Assembly (NCBI GenBank): GCA_002751075.1
Contig: NAOQ01000325.1
Span: forward strand, 1-36,025
Reading direction: 5' to 3'
Source: Ichthyophonus hoferi
Lineage: Eukaryota; Opisthokonta; Ichthyosporea; Ichthyophonida; Ichthyophonidae
DNA: 36,025 nt
Shown: one piece after another, positions 23,138 to 35,762 of the stretch
Layout of the letters: each line of letters begins with the position of its first letter
Numbering within the stretch: position 1 is the first letter of the stretch
The notes under the pieces: generated by a model
The model's input: only the letters and a program-made list of their open reading frames with translations
The model's database searches: none
What the model was told of the DNA's origin: nothing
Program-made: the position numbers and the translations under genes

Positions 23138-23356
23138 CTGCAGAAATATATATAAAGCAAAATGTAAGAGCGAGAGAAAGTGTGTGGAGGAGTTTATATT
23201 AGACCAATACTTAGACGTTAAACAACAGTTATCAAAATTTTAGTTACTGTTACTTCTTTATTCATTAATATGGTATATAAAGTAACTATATGTAAGAGAA
23301 AGGACACAAGAGTGGTTACTTAAAATATACTTTTCACACACGTACACAATACTTAC
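23138..23356 (-). other. HSPD1: 5' UTR intron of HSP60
   Basis: The minus strand shows a donor ATTG/GTAAGT at 23357/23356 and an acceptor TATTTCTGCAG ending at 23138, only five bases before the ATG. The predicted intron is 219 nt. The upstream exon would be non-coding and start shortly above 23357. Confidence 0.7.
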
Positions 23357-23384
23357 CAATACTAAGAACACAACACAAATCTTA

Positions 23385-23440
23385 TTCTGGAAAATGTGGT
23401 GTCAATTTTGATTATATATTGTACAACCACGATTCGGGAA
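23385..23440 (-). promoter_or_regulatory. two heat-shock-element-like sites upstream of HSP60
   Basis: Two TTCnnGAA inverted pairs, TTCTGGAA at 23385-23392 and TTCGGGAA at 23433-23440, lie about 30 and 80 bases above the 5' UTR donor. Each is a minimal two-pentamer HSF1 site; a third clean pentamer is absent in both. Confidence 0.5.
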
Positions 23441-26400
23441 AAATTAATGTTTGGTAAAATGCTTTTAATTTTATTTATTCAATTTTTTGATTGGGTAAAT
23501 ATATTTTTATACGGTATTATAGTGCTGGTCGGAGAAGTCGTAAATGTAGAAATAGCATATACAACCATAATAGAGAGTTTTTTTCTTCTATTAAATCCTT
23601 ATAGATTAAATATAAATTTTATGAAAATTATAAATAAAAAAACTAAAGGAAAATAAATGTATTTCATGGTTATAGTTGCATATATCCGTAGTCATTTAAT
23701 GTCTCATTCTTAACGGCCTTTAATCTTTAAATATTAATATCATACTATATAATAATCTAAGATTGTTGTCATTGTTCACTCGCATATCATTGTAAAGTGT
23801 AAGATTCTCAGTATAATGTGACTTTGAAAAAAACTTTCTATTTAAATTATCTATAAAATATGCAAATAAAATATCTTTATTTTATATTTTATAATAGATA
23901 CATATAAAAATTTATTGATATTGGCAATTTTTATTTCTTTTTTACCATGACATAAGTAGGCCAGTTATGTGACATGTCCAAAAAATGTTTTTCTTTAAAG
24001 ACAATTCTATTGGATATATTCTGTGCCCTGCACTGGTTGAATAGTCTGATGTTAAAAAAGTATATTAGTGGCTGTTTAAATTTTTAATCAATACAGTTTT
24101 TTAATACCGTTACTTCTCTTTAATTAATTAATTGTATATATTCGGTTTGCTTATTGCGCAGTTATTCTTCATAGTATTGCCAATATTCATGGCTACATGT
24201 TTTTAAGACCCTATTTATCTTAAAGCTATTGTATGTAGCATTTTAATTAATTTTAATTATCTAAAACATTAAAATATCAAAAATGATTATTATAGCTAAT
24301 AACCAAATTAAATTGCTATAGTATATTTTATATTTCAGGTATTAAAATCCAAATGAAAAAGATTGATACCAGATCTTTTTAAGATTTAATATTTATTAAA
24401 TGAGATATAGTAACCACGTAATTTTTTCAATAAAACATTTTTAAAATATATCTATCTCTTCGCTACTAAATATATTTATGGTTTTTATGTTTTAATAATT
24501 TTTGTTTTTAACCCAATATATAGCTAATATAGTGAAATAACTAATCTCATAACTACAGAAACTAACCAATAGTGTTATTTGTTCGAAGTTCAGACAGCTT
24601 TCTATCTTGATCCATTGACCCGAAGTCTTCCTGCACCGGCTGTCCTTATTTAGTTATTGTCAAACATGGCATATCAACTGAGCATCAGTGTAAAAATAAA
24701 AAATAAAAAATAAAAAATAAATAAAAAAGAAGCAATGGGCAACCAAGATCTTGTTATAGCTGAATAGTTTCTTTTTATTACCTATCTCGAAAGGCTAGAG
24801 TCATAATACAAGTACTTAATTATTTAATAATTTTTATTTACAAGCAATAGTTGTACCGTGGTAAACTAAAAGCATATATGAGAGCCCAGGCTTCTTTCTA
24901 AATGTGTGCATCATTCCTTTCTTTACCCTATTAGATTTAGCGGAATAGACCAATTTTAAACCACGTCGTCCTAATTTGGGCAATCTGTATTGCACTGTAA
25001 TTATGTATGGTAGCATAAATATGGTTGTTTAAATTGTGATAATGTGTATTTTAATAAGTTACTTTGCTTATGAGCATAGAAGACAAACGAGGTGACCATA
25101 TCTATTTTTCCCTGCATTTACTTTCGTTGAGGCTGACCTATACTACAGGTCTGATAAAGTACCTTATGTCAAATATAGCAACATGCACAACTGGGTGAAA
25201 AACTACTGTAGTCTAAATAATTGAAGTTTTAAGATTGTGGCATTAAGAAAGTTTGCTGAATTCTTTCACTAATAATAAGACTATCAGGTAATATACAGTG
25301 ATCCACATTTGGAAAATATAAAAGGTTTATGCTTGTAACTAGATCCGCCTACTACTTTTCTGCAGCTATACTGCATAAAGAAAGCTCACATGCCTTTATT
25401 TAATTCTCTGCCTGCAATTGCGATTATCATTCATAATAGATGAAATTATAACTATAACACAGTGAGACAGCAACTAAACCGACTAAAATCGACCCCATAC
25501 TCGACTCTTTCAAAAGAGTTTATAACCAGAATATACGCTTTATGCTTTATTGAGTAGTAACAATAAATTTAATAACGCAGCCCAGAATGCCTATGCATCT
25601 TGATAAACCAGATATAAATCGCATAGGTTTTAATAAAAGAAATACCTTATTATTAAGTCATTGTTTGTGTTAACTTAATTTAGAGGTTCATAACTTCATA
25701 AAATTGATGGATTATGCTAATTGAATTATAAAACAAAATAATATAACTTAGTAAAAGATAAGATAATATAATATAGTGTGGTATAATTTAAAACAATATA
25801 ATATAATAAAGTATAATATTATCTGATAAGGCTTGGAAGCATCAGATAGTGTATTGCATATTGTGGTTGGAAAGCAAATTATCTTGAAACCAGAAAAAAA
25901 CTATATGAGGAACTGAAGACTGTGCTTTCAGACAGGGTTTTAGAAACTTCAAAGTTTAATTAAAGATTTGAAAGGTTTGACAATGGTCAATTTTTAGTTA
26001 TGGCAAGATTGTTAAAACACTAACAGCAAAATTAAAATTCAGAAACCATTCACAATCGCCCAAGGTACCAAGAGCACAAATGCATCTTTCTTCTAGTTCC
26101 ATAATTGATAGTGATGGAATACAGTAGTCATATAACCATTAGGGAAAGGAAGGAGATCTATGTGTGATGTGATGAAATTTTCAGAGATTGCATCAAGTCT
26201 TTCTCCCAAAGCCACGAAAAGAAAACAATCATATTGCGTTTAAGACAAAATTAATTTAGAAACTAATAGAGAAACATATATTTAAAAAAGATATTAGAAG
26301 AACAGTTTATTACTAGTAGTGAGAATCAAGAGACCCCTTTAATGTCAACAGTATTTATAATTTAGTATTAATCAAATAATTACTCGTGACTAGTTATTTT

Positions 26401-26929
26401 ACCTATAGTCTATATGTTTTAAATGCGCATACCTTCCTGATAGTATTCCTCAGTCCATCTACATTACCTATCCTTACTCTATATGTTTACATCTAATTAT
26501 TAATTAATCAATTAGTTGCGAGTACTTATTTTTCCTATGTCATACATTTTGCAAATGACATCCTATCCCAATAGCATTCTTTAGTCAAACTACACTATCA
26601 TATATTAATATATCTATTGGGTTTATTAAACTATCTCCTTTCCTTTGTGTATCAGGACCTTAAATCCTGTGATGACAAGTGCCACTGCCTGAGATCATCC
26701 GATTGCATCACCAATCACTGTAGTCTCTTAACACCATTATTATCCTTACTTGCTTAAGTCACCACAGCACATTAAGACCCCTAACAACCTAGATTACATT
26801 ATCTATAGTAACCTAATACTATTGTTAATTACGATCCTCTATCGGATTCATCATATACCCTAGATCATAATCTATATTTCACAATCGCATCACATAAACA
26901 AACATTGACTAAAATAATAACCATTGTTC
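23441..26929. other. AT-rich intergenic region between HSP60 and LRRC20-like gene
   Basis: No gene can be supported. A plus-strand frame at 23396-23656 (86 codons) overlaps the HSP60 promoter and has no recognisable domain. A GC-richer islet lies at about 24585-24650. The minus-strand frame at 24834-25016 (60 codons) is basic but unsupported. A minus-strand AATAAA (TTTATT near 26619) could end the LRRC20-like transcript. Confidence 0.65.
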
Positions 26930-29480
26930 CTAATCAGATTTGTTACACCAATGGGAGTGTAGATTGTCAAGATCCACTTTTGCTTCATCTGTGAGTGGGT
27001 TATCTACCATTGTCATCGTCCTTAGTGATGGATGATGCAGTAAACTTTCTTTATCATCATCTGATCCATTCATAGGGTAAGGAGTAAAGGATTAGAGGGG
27101 AATATGAAGAAAAATATATACAGAGCCATATTGATAAAGAGAAGAGAGTATAATAACTACATTATGAATATAACTGGAACCAAAGAGTCATTATTATATA
27201 CACGATGGTTTATCGTTCACAAGGTTTCTTTATGTTATGCGTTGTTATATACACAAATAAAATATATGTAGTAGTATAACTATATTTGAAAGTTAATGAC
27301 AGGGATTCAAAAGTGATAGCAGATAGGAAACAACAATCAGTGTACTATTCCCCATTCCTCTTAACTTGATAGGAAAACATACCTAACAAACAGATATATC
27401 CTAACAATTCACTATTACATACTGACATTGTAGGAGAGACACATCATATATATCGTTGTCACAAGAGTCACACACAACAGTAATGGTTTGAATTATCCAG
27501 TCAGAGAATTTCGTTCTCTTCCATTTTATCAGCAAGTTATTTAAACTGTAAACTCACCCAGAGAGCTTATCATGTTGTCATTGAAGTTTAATTCAGTTAA
27601 CGACTTCATTCTACCAATCACGCTCGGTATCTTAGTAAAATGATTGGCTGAAAGATGCAGTGATTTGAGTGCGACCAATCGGTCTAGCTCATCAGGAAGT
27701 CCCGAAAGCTTGTTATGGGAAAGATTTAACGCTAAAACTATAAATGTTAGTTTTTTAGAAGTAAAATATAATTAATTCTAAATATGCTATCATGCATATA
27801 TAGATTCTTTTAAATTCAGTTTGTGTAAGGGAAAGACACATGCAGGTTTATAAACATACATATCCATTCAAGAACACATATATATAGCTTTATATGAATA
27901 TTCCACTATTTGAGAGATACAATAGGGATATTAGTATTGAACAACATGATGCATTGCTCATAATATATTACCTCCTACTAAAACTCATCATAAATGTGTC
28001 CCGTTGAATAAATAAACACACACACACATACATATAAACATACCTGTCAAAGACACCAATGTGGCAATGTTAGGAATAAGTCTCGTCAGTAAGTTGTTAC
28101 TCAGGTCAAATGATCTAGGTTCCACACCTCTGAGAAGTAAAAAAACACCCTAACATATATGTATATATGCCCAACATAAGTAACCATAGTACTAATAACA
28201 TGGCCTTGCAACATAATGTTTTCATTATTAAATGGTACAAGCTATGAATATACTAAGATAATTGTATATTAAACATGGCTTATACGTATAAAATATATTG
28301 GATCTCTGACAACATATAAAGTGATTAGATAGCAAGAACAACGGTGTACTATAAACCATCTCTGGTGTGTAATAATCTTCTGAGCTATAAAAAAAGTACT
28401 GCACTTTATAATATTATCTGTCTTGTACTTTCTTCATTTATAAACCTCTCTTCAATTGATAATGGTTATGCTATGTACAATATTAATGATAGTAGCTATC
28501 TATATACAGCAGTGAGAAAGAAAGAAAGAGAGGGAGAAAGAGAAGATTAAAAGATATCATGGTAGTAGAAACCCAAGTCATAGAAAGAAAATGAACACAG
28601 AAAAAATCTAAGAAAGGATGGGGAAGGGAAAAAAAGAAAGGATGACAAATATGACAAAGGGAAGTAATAGAAAAAGAAAAAGAAAAAGAAAAAGGAAAAA
28701 AAAGGCAGGGCGATAAGAGGTATGAAGGTTTTGGTTTGTAAGGAAACCAGGTTCAAATAAAGCACATGAAGCAAACCCAGTCAGTTCCTAATTCGATTAT
28801 AAGTATGTACCTTTGGAACCATGGTCAATTTACTATGGGACAGATCCAGGTGTTTATCTTCAGATTCTCTGGCAGCCTGTATTACATATTGTATAGATGA
28901 ATAATGAGCATATGTACATTGGGATTGCTTATGTTTGTATAATTTTGCAGTGTCTATATGCAAAGTTGGAATGGGAAGAGTATGCATGGAAGGCTCTTTA
29001 GCTGTTCCAGGATGCAAGCGTATATTGATGAGGTTGAGCATGTCTGTATAGCTAGGTGCGCAGTTTATGTGTGGAGTGGGTGTGCATATTAAAAAAATAT
29101 AAGAGAGAGAAGTTAAATACAGTAAAATCATATATCTCTGTCAATTCAGACTCTCCAATCAAGTAATTTTCACGTTTAAATTTTTATCTACCAACAAGAC
29201 CCTCTACTTTGGCTTGCTGTCCAACAGCTTATTAATGAAGTTACAAGGTATATATCGTGTAATTTTTCTTGGTGATTTGCTGAAGTGCTTGCACAATTTT
29301 AAATACGCCATCCATATATATTGAGAAATCAATAGGGCTATATAAAGGAGAGAAGGTACAAATAATGTGGCTTACGTTTTTCAGACCCTCGATAGAACCA
29401 GCAAGCTAGTACAACATAAGTTTGGCTGGTTAACCACATACCTCAATCTGGCGCCCTATTCTAGCAGCATCGCTAGCCAT
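26930..29480 (-). CDS. LRRC20: LRRC20-like leucine-rich-repeat protein, complete (one microexon tentative)
   Basis: Exons are 29480-29442, 28876-28811, 28305-28286 (a 20-nt microexon, tentative), 28129-28044, 27731-27558 and 27060-26930 (TAG), about 171 aa; human LRRC20 has 184. The N-terminus (DAARIGRQIEAARESEDKHL) aligns gap-free with the LRRC20 start (AVARVARKVNETVESG...), followed by DLSHSKLTMVP. LRR units then read FDLSNNLLTRLIPNIATL, LNLSHNKLSGLPDEL, LHLSANHFTKIP and LNFNDNMISSL. The end, HHPSLRTMTMVDNPLTDEAK, matches the LRRC20 end (AAMPALRSINLRFNPLNAE...). There is no signal peptide or membrane segment, so it is probably cytosolic; LRRC20's function is not established. Exons 2 and 4 are out of phase unless a small exon lies between them, and the 20-nt candidate restores phase. 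ATTGG and CCAAT boxes lie at 29708 and 29750 upstream. Confidence 0.8.
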
Positions 29481-32180
29481 AACGCTTTTAAAACTTTTGT
29501 AAATAAATACTAACGTGTCAAAAACAAAAATTCTCTGATTATTTGTAATGTTTTTTATTTCAGAAATAAGATTATGATATTATTGACAGGCTAAGTACGT
29601 GTATCTGTATGCCCGATCTCATATTATTATTGATTTTCTCGCCAAAATTCAAACTTTTATTATGCCAATTAAGCGATGTAGGACGTAAATTATGACCAGC
29701 ACTATCTATTGGTTATCTAGTTCGATCATCATTTCAATCGCTACTTTGGCCAATAAAATGAAATGTAATATATTATACATATAATCTGATTGACTATGCA
29801 TATCGCTTGTTAATTCTCTTTTATAATATTATATACCTTACGACCAATACCAATGTGACTTTTTCTCCTTTATGTATATATTTTGTCTTTGAGCCTAATT
29901 TGAATACCTCAAACAGAGAGTATTTTACATAAATACACAAGTTAGGTGACTGAGATTTTTTGGTGCTTTCTTTATGTTGGTTTACAGGCAGAATGGTTCT
30001 CGAGGCATTGATATATTCACTTTTAGACACTTTGTTAAGGCTAAGACAAAAATAAGTGGCCAGTACAGAGACTAACCATACGGCTTTATAGTCAATGCGG
30101 GTCAATCATAAGAGTGTAGATAATAAGCAGTCTAATGTATGAAAGGATGGAGTAAATAGGGACCAATCCCAGTTAACATTGCTAAGTAGACAGGCAGTCA
30201 GATATTCATGATATATCAGTTAGATTAAATGTATCCTAAGTAAACCTAACTTCCCAAACCTGAAGTATCAGGGTAAAGGAACTGAAAAGATATTGCTATT
30301 TATTTTGACATTATCAATTCCATAGACTTGTTTAACAGATTATTTTAATCCCAGCAGCCTGGGTTTTTGTTCATTCTAAAGAGAATTAAAATTCTTCAAT
30401 GACATTCTTACGGTATACAACATATTGCGAATAATTGTACAATACAAATCTAGATGAGTGACATGCTATTATGTCTATAGATTTAAATTTAAATTTAAAA
30501 TTTCTTATTATTCTTATGCAATTCTCTAAAGCTGAAGTCTGTCAATAGAGTCACTAGAATCAATCTTGAATAATTCTCACTCGCCCATCATTGTAGAGAT
30601 TATTATTTTTTATATTGGTTTTTTATTATCTAACTGGATGGTTTTTAATTCTTAATTGTTTGAATAACTGTTTCTATTTTTACGACTATTATAGATAGGT
30701 ATTTTCTGATGGAATCACGAGAAATATACCTTTAAATACTTATGAAAGTTCAAGCATTTTCCTTGAGAATGATCTGTATAATCAGTTAATTTAACAGATA
30801 AATCTCAAATGTTGTACAGTGATAAGTAACATCTATAGTTTATTTAGAAAGAAACTTTAGATTAATTTAAATACAATCATCACAATTGCAGTATCTATTG
30901 CTTTGCTTTTTACGTTTTATTTTTTATAGAAAACTATGTTTTCAGTATTTAATGCTAACCCTAATCTAAAGCGAGTATATCAGAATTGCCATTTTAAAAA
31001 TCTACTGTCGATTTCAGCCGGTGTAATAGGTATCTCACCCGTGCTCAGGGTGGCAACCGAGTATTGCTAGCAGAGAATTTTGGAGAGCAATTATATAATT
31101 TTAATTTATTATCGCTACAGAATCAAGCATTATTAATCTGTCTTAGACAGAATCTTTTTATACTTTCTAAATATAACGTTTTATATATGTTTTTCTTCAG
31201 GGCCCAGGGTTATTCAATTAGACAATTAAAACAATGGTAACTTTGCTCACGTTGTACATGCAGCTATATTTGGCATATGCAACCCTCGGCAGGTTATAAT
31301 AGACATAAGGTATAACCAAATTAAACAACACATAAAAAATTCTTGTAAATACTAGCATTTGAAAAAATATGCATATAGCCTTTAGTATACATCACAGTCA
31401 CATTAAAACATCAGAACCTTCGCAATCCTTCAAGTATAGACCTGGTTACTAACACAGATACTTTGTTTAACATCTATAAATATGAAATCATTTAATTACT
31501 AGTTGAATCAATATATGAAGATAGGTTTCTTGGACAGACCACATAATATGGAATATACAAATAAATCATTAAACACGTTATGAAGTCTCTGTATTACTTT
31601 GCTCTGATATGTTTTACCAAGCCTATTTTTTAACTATTTGCTTTACTTCCTTTAACTCTCTACTTTAATAGGTCACTACCAGTTTCTTTTTTAAAATTAT
31701 CAACTTCTTAACTAATAATTGTTTTTGCTAACCAATCTACAATCTATAAATTCCAATGAGCCCACAATTACTGTGTCTTCATTCACAAATATTTTTAAGT
31801 GTTTAAATAACAAATCAAGGCTGCAATATCTCGTTTATATTTCCTCAAAAATAGAACAGAATACTGTGCACAATAGTTTAACAACAAACAACTAATTTGT
31901 CATCTCCATTTTTAAAATAAAGCCAAATGTATCGGCCGAGTAAAACAATATGTTTGTAATTATATACTAGCCAGGGACCAGCTCTGGGTATATTGATAGT
32001 GTAATAGGTGTGGCAATCGTTTTCTAAGTTGCGACAGTTTTATAGTGACCGTAACACATATTAATTGCTACACCAACTTCAGTATTTCTTATGATAAGAA
32101 GAAAATAAATTGCCATATTTTTATATACATACCAAGCACTCATATGTGTGTATGTATGTATGGGACTATGGTAGGCGTAT
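29481..32180. other. AT-rich intergenic region between LRRC20-like gene and SLX4
   Basis: It holds the LRRC20-side promoter at about 29700-29760. A minus-strand frame at 29821-30105 (94 codons) has a hydrophobic start (KAVWLVSVLATYFCLSL) like a signal peptide, but no other support and an unlikely C-terminus. A plus-strand open stretch without an early ATG lies at 30998-31243, with a GC-richer core. Otherwise nothing is seen. Confidence 0.6.
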
Positions 32181-35100
32181 TTAGGCGATACCTGTATATA
32201 TATGTATGTATTCATCTTGACTGTGTGTGAACACGATGGTGCTCTGAAACAGTTTTCTTGCTTTCGGGTTGTCCAAAGTAATAATTGATACTCTGCTCAT
32301 ATATTCATATATATTGGGGTAAGTATATACGTTAAATATAATGACACACACATATATATAACTAACTATCTACCTGCAAAAATGCATACACATATCCAAA
32401 TATATACATATACACACATATATATATACCCACATACATACATACATACACACATACATATATATATATGTGTAATAATACATTAATACACACAACACAT
32501 ATTTATAAATGCAATCCTACCTGTCTGTCTAGAAAATCCACGACATATTTCTTAGATACGGGTATGCCTGCTTTCATGAAGCCATCGAAAAGTGTTCTGA
32601 ACTTCAACGGCTGTATATTACACATTATTAATATATATATTGTATTTTCTGCTAATATGTTTATGCTTATCTAATTGTCTCTCTTAGTATTATTATTATT
32701 ATTATCATTCATTACTTACCTATTACCGCATGTTTTCCCTCGATTTAAAAATCACTATATCCACTTTTCTACCTAAAGGTTCATAGTAACGCAACCACGG
32801 ATAATATATATGCATGCACGCACACCTTCATGTATATTGTTAAATACACATAAAGACAGATACACACAAACCTACATAGATACATAGATATATAGATACA
32901 TATACATATACCTACATATATATTGTTACATAACATAGACACCTACCTATCTACCTCCTTATTCACCTTTATACACCCATACATAATATAACCAAGTAAC
33001 TATAAACCTAATCAAGGCATATACCCTCTCCCTCTCCCTCTCCCTCTCCCACTCTATACTATAAGTTACCTTATACTGTAGGATATCGCAGTGTAGTTGA
33101 TTATTAGTGCGTATATGTGCCAACATCAACACATCTAGCTCCTCTGTTGATAACCTACTTCGTGTACTCCTCCCCCTTGTAGGTCTTACCTTACCTACGT
33201 AAAAATTAAAATAAAATGGAATAAGTTAATAACAGGAAACTATACTCTTATTATGGCGCTAGAGAGTTACAGGGCATACTGATATACAGAAGGTTAGGTG
33301 TCTATATGAACATATAAGGACTAAACAGAAAAAGAGTTATATATTGAAATAGAAAAAAAAAACTAGGTATATACAGGTGAATGTATGTATATCTATATAT
33401 ATATATATATATGTGTGTGTATAATGGTATTGGTAAATAAAGACAAATAGAGTTATAGAGAAAATCGATCAGGATGATTGAAAAGAAGAATAATAAAGAG
33501 AGAAAAAGAACAAAAGAAAGAACAAAAGAAAGAACAAATGAAAGAACAAATGAAAGAACAAATGAAAGAACAAATGAAAGAACAAATGAAAGAACAAATG
33601 AAAGAACAAATGAAAGAACAAATGAAAGAACAAATGAAAGAACAAATGAAAGAAAGAGGGAGAGAATGAATGAATTTGAGAGTAAACAAACCAAAAAGAA
33701 AACAAAGAAATATGTTTTCTTATAATTATAATACAGTATAACTACATTATACATTCGTAAAACAATGTACACTACTACAACACATACCCTGATATAGTCA
33801 ATGCCACAGACATGTAAAACAAAGCAATATATCCATGCAGTATTAAAGTACTACGTAGTTGTTTACCTCTACGAATTTCATTGTCCGAGTCGCTGAACTC
33901 TGGAGGTTGGTCTAAATATAGAACAAGGTTAATCATTGGATAGCGGGAAAGAAGAATGCGTTTCTATAACCGGTGATATGCAGCCAATCGTTACTACAAA
34001 CACACACTCACACGCCCACACATACATACATTCATACAAATATACAACATTATACTACATATATATACACATACATATAATAACAATATATATACAACAT
34101 TATACTATATATATTTACACATACATATAATAACAATATATATACAACATTATACTATATATATTTACACATACATATAATAACAATATATATACAACAT
34201 TATACTATATATATTTACACATACATATAATAACAATATATATACACCATGATACTTCACATACACATATACACACATACACGTCCCAACCGTATATATA
34301 AACAGATAGTTAACTGAGGGAATTTTGTCTATATGCTTTATTGCATTTTGCTTTTATACTTCTCTAAGTAGGTAACTGGTTATAACGACCTGTCTATTAA
34401 GCAATGTATTTATAAGTGTTTGCAGTTTCATTCTTTTTCATAGGGTAGGGTAGGGTAGGCTTTAAGCAGACCATATAAAGGTAAGAGAGTGTGTGTGTGT
34501 GGGGAGGGGAGAGTTATAATTGGATCACTGGAGCTATTTTCAACCAATTGAACCAGGGAGGAGTAAGGTACATCATATAAACACATACATCTCTCCATAT
34601 CCACCTTCTTTGAGAGGTTCACAACTATAAACATAGTTATTTATACTTATACTAATAATAATACCCGTATATAGGCATAGTTATATATATTTGTAATAAT
34701 AATAATACCTGTAAATAAACATAGTTCTATATACTTGTGCTTACCATTATAGATAGAATGCCCGCTACTATCACCGTCATTGTCGCTCTCATCATTGGAT
34801 GATCCAGACAGGGGCAAAGATCTAGAATCCACTATCTCCTGATTCTGATTGACACGACGCTTCCTATGGAGCACGCCTGTAGCAACACTGATCCCAGCAC
34901 GTGTTCCTTTTGGTCTCGCCTGCCTCTCCCTTTCCCTCTCCCTTCCTATCACCTTTCTTCTCCCTCTTCTTACATCTCTATCACGAGTACCAGTGGCTAT
35001 ATGCTCTACTTGATTCGTCCGCGATAAACACTCTAATTGGGCATTTACATCTTGGTTTAAATTTTGATTGGTAGGTAACATCGGTATCTGCAAACCAGCT

Positions 35101-35762
35101 GCAAGCTCTGATGCATTAACCTGTCGTGATAGGTTGCCTTTGTTCAATTGGGTTTGATGTTGTGCGGGAGAGTGCGGTGGGATTGGTATGTTATCATTAT
35201 CATCTAAGCCGTCGTCAGAATCATTGGCTGCTTGCAACCGAGTCCAGATCTCTTTAAGTTTCTGTATTAGGAAGCGCTTGCGTAAGGGTTTAATACCATA
35301 TCTCCGTGCATGTACCTGTGTAAGAGAGAATCATTAGATGTGAGGCTGGCCTATCCGGGTCTGTTTTCATGCTTATTCATGCTTATTAATGCTTCTTAAT
35401 GGTTACTAATACTTGGTCGTTGATTTCAAAGTATGTGTACGTAGGCACATTTTCCAAGGATAAATAAAACACAGATAACCTTTCAACTGGTCTAAATAAA
35501 TCTCGTGAGGCAAAGGATAGCAGACAAACCATACTACCATACCTACCTGGAGCTGTGGTGTATTCATGGCGTCATATGTAGGCATGGAAGAAGTCTTATT
35601 GGTTACTGGTGATGTCACTGGTAGCTGTATTGGCCCATCATTGACAGGAGGCATATCTCTAGCCAAAGGGGATGGGGGTGGGAGTTGAGGTTGAGGTTGG
35701 ATTGGCTGGGATACTATGGGTGTCAACTGATTTGATGACTGAGGGCTTGTACTGGCATGTAT
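32181..35762 (-). CDS. SLX4: SLX4 structure-specific endonuclease scaffold, C-terminal part (5'-partial)
   Basis: Six exons join in phase: 35762-35547, 35315-34745, 33911-33867, 33194-33070, 32610-32521 and 32243-32181 (TAA), giving 369 aa. The fragment starts Pro/Gln-rich. Next comes the SAP-like domain (59-97) conserved in SLX4 proteins: MPTYDAMNTPQLQ, then ARRYGIKPLRKRFLIQKLKE. A long disordered part follows, with an RERERER tract and an acidic Ser/Asp stretch. The C-terminal helix-turn-helix that binds the nuclease SLX1 is at about 293-360: STEELDVLMLAHIRTNNQL, CDILQYKPLKFRTLFDGFMK, AGIPVSKKYVVDFLDRQ, STIVFT. SLX4 coordinates SLX1, MUS81-EME1 and XPF-ERCC1 in Holliday-junction and crosslink processing in the nucleus. 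The UBZ, MLR and BTB regions would lie upstream, beyond the right edge. The exon at 35762 starts in phase 0 after TATGGTAG. Confidence 0.9.
33023..33050. repeat. (CCCTCT)n repeat in SLX4 intron
   Basis: About five units some 20 bases downstream of the donor of exon 33194-33070. It is purine-rich (GGGAGA) on the transcribed sense. Confidence 0.9.
33503..33653. repeat. 12-bp minisatellite (AAAGAACAAATG)n, about 12 units
   Basis: Near-identical 12-base units, the first two carrying AAAG in place of AATG. The multiple-of-three length keeps all frames open (Asn-Glu-Arg-Thr, Lys-Glu-Gln-Met; Ser-Phe-Val-Leu or Phe-His-Leu-Phe on the other strand). It lies in an SLX4 intron, so these are not genes. 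Confidence 0.95.
34041..34250. repeat. 50-bp minisatellite, four units
   Basis: Units start at 34041, 34091, 34141 and 34191, and begin TATACAACATTATACTATAT. The last three are essentially identical and a broken fifth follows. It lies in the long SLX4 intron between exons 34745 and 33911. Confidence 0.95.
34441..34459. repeat. (TAGGG)4 short tandem repeat
   Basis: Four TAGGG units in an SLX4 intron. The unit differs from the TTAGGG telomere repeat and the array is short. Confidence 0.85.

Noticed and set aside
23396-23656. 86-codon plus-strand frame opposite HSP60, first suspected to be HSP10
   Set aside because: It lacks all HSP10 motifs and is very AT-rich and hydrophobic, overlapping the HSP60 promoter.
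29821-30105. 94-codon minus-strand frame with a signal-peptide-like start
   Set aside because: Only the first 25 residues look protein-like; there is no promoter, domain or splice support.
33302-33772. Long Phe/Val/Leu/Ser frame resembling a membrane protein
   Set aside because: It is the 12-bp intronic repeat, whose length is a multiple of three, so every frame stays open.
34441-34459. Telomere-like G-rich repeat
   Set aside because: TAGGG is not the animal TTAGGG unit, there are only four copies, and it lies in an intron.
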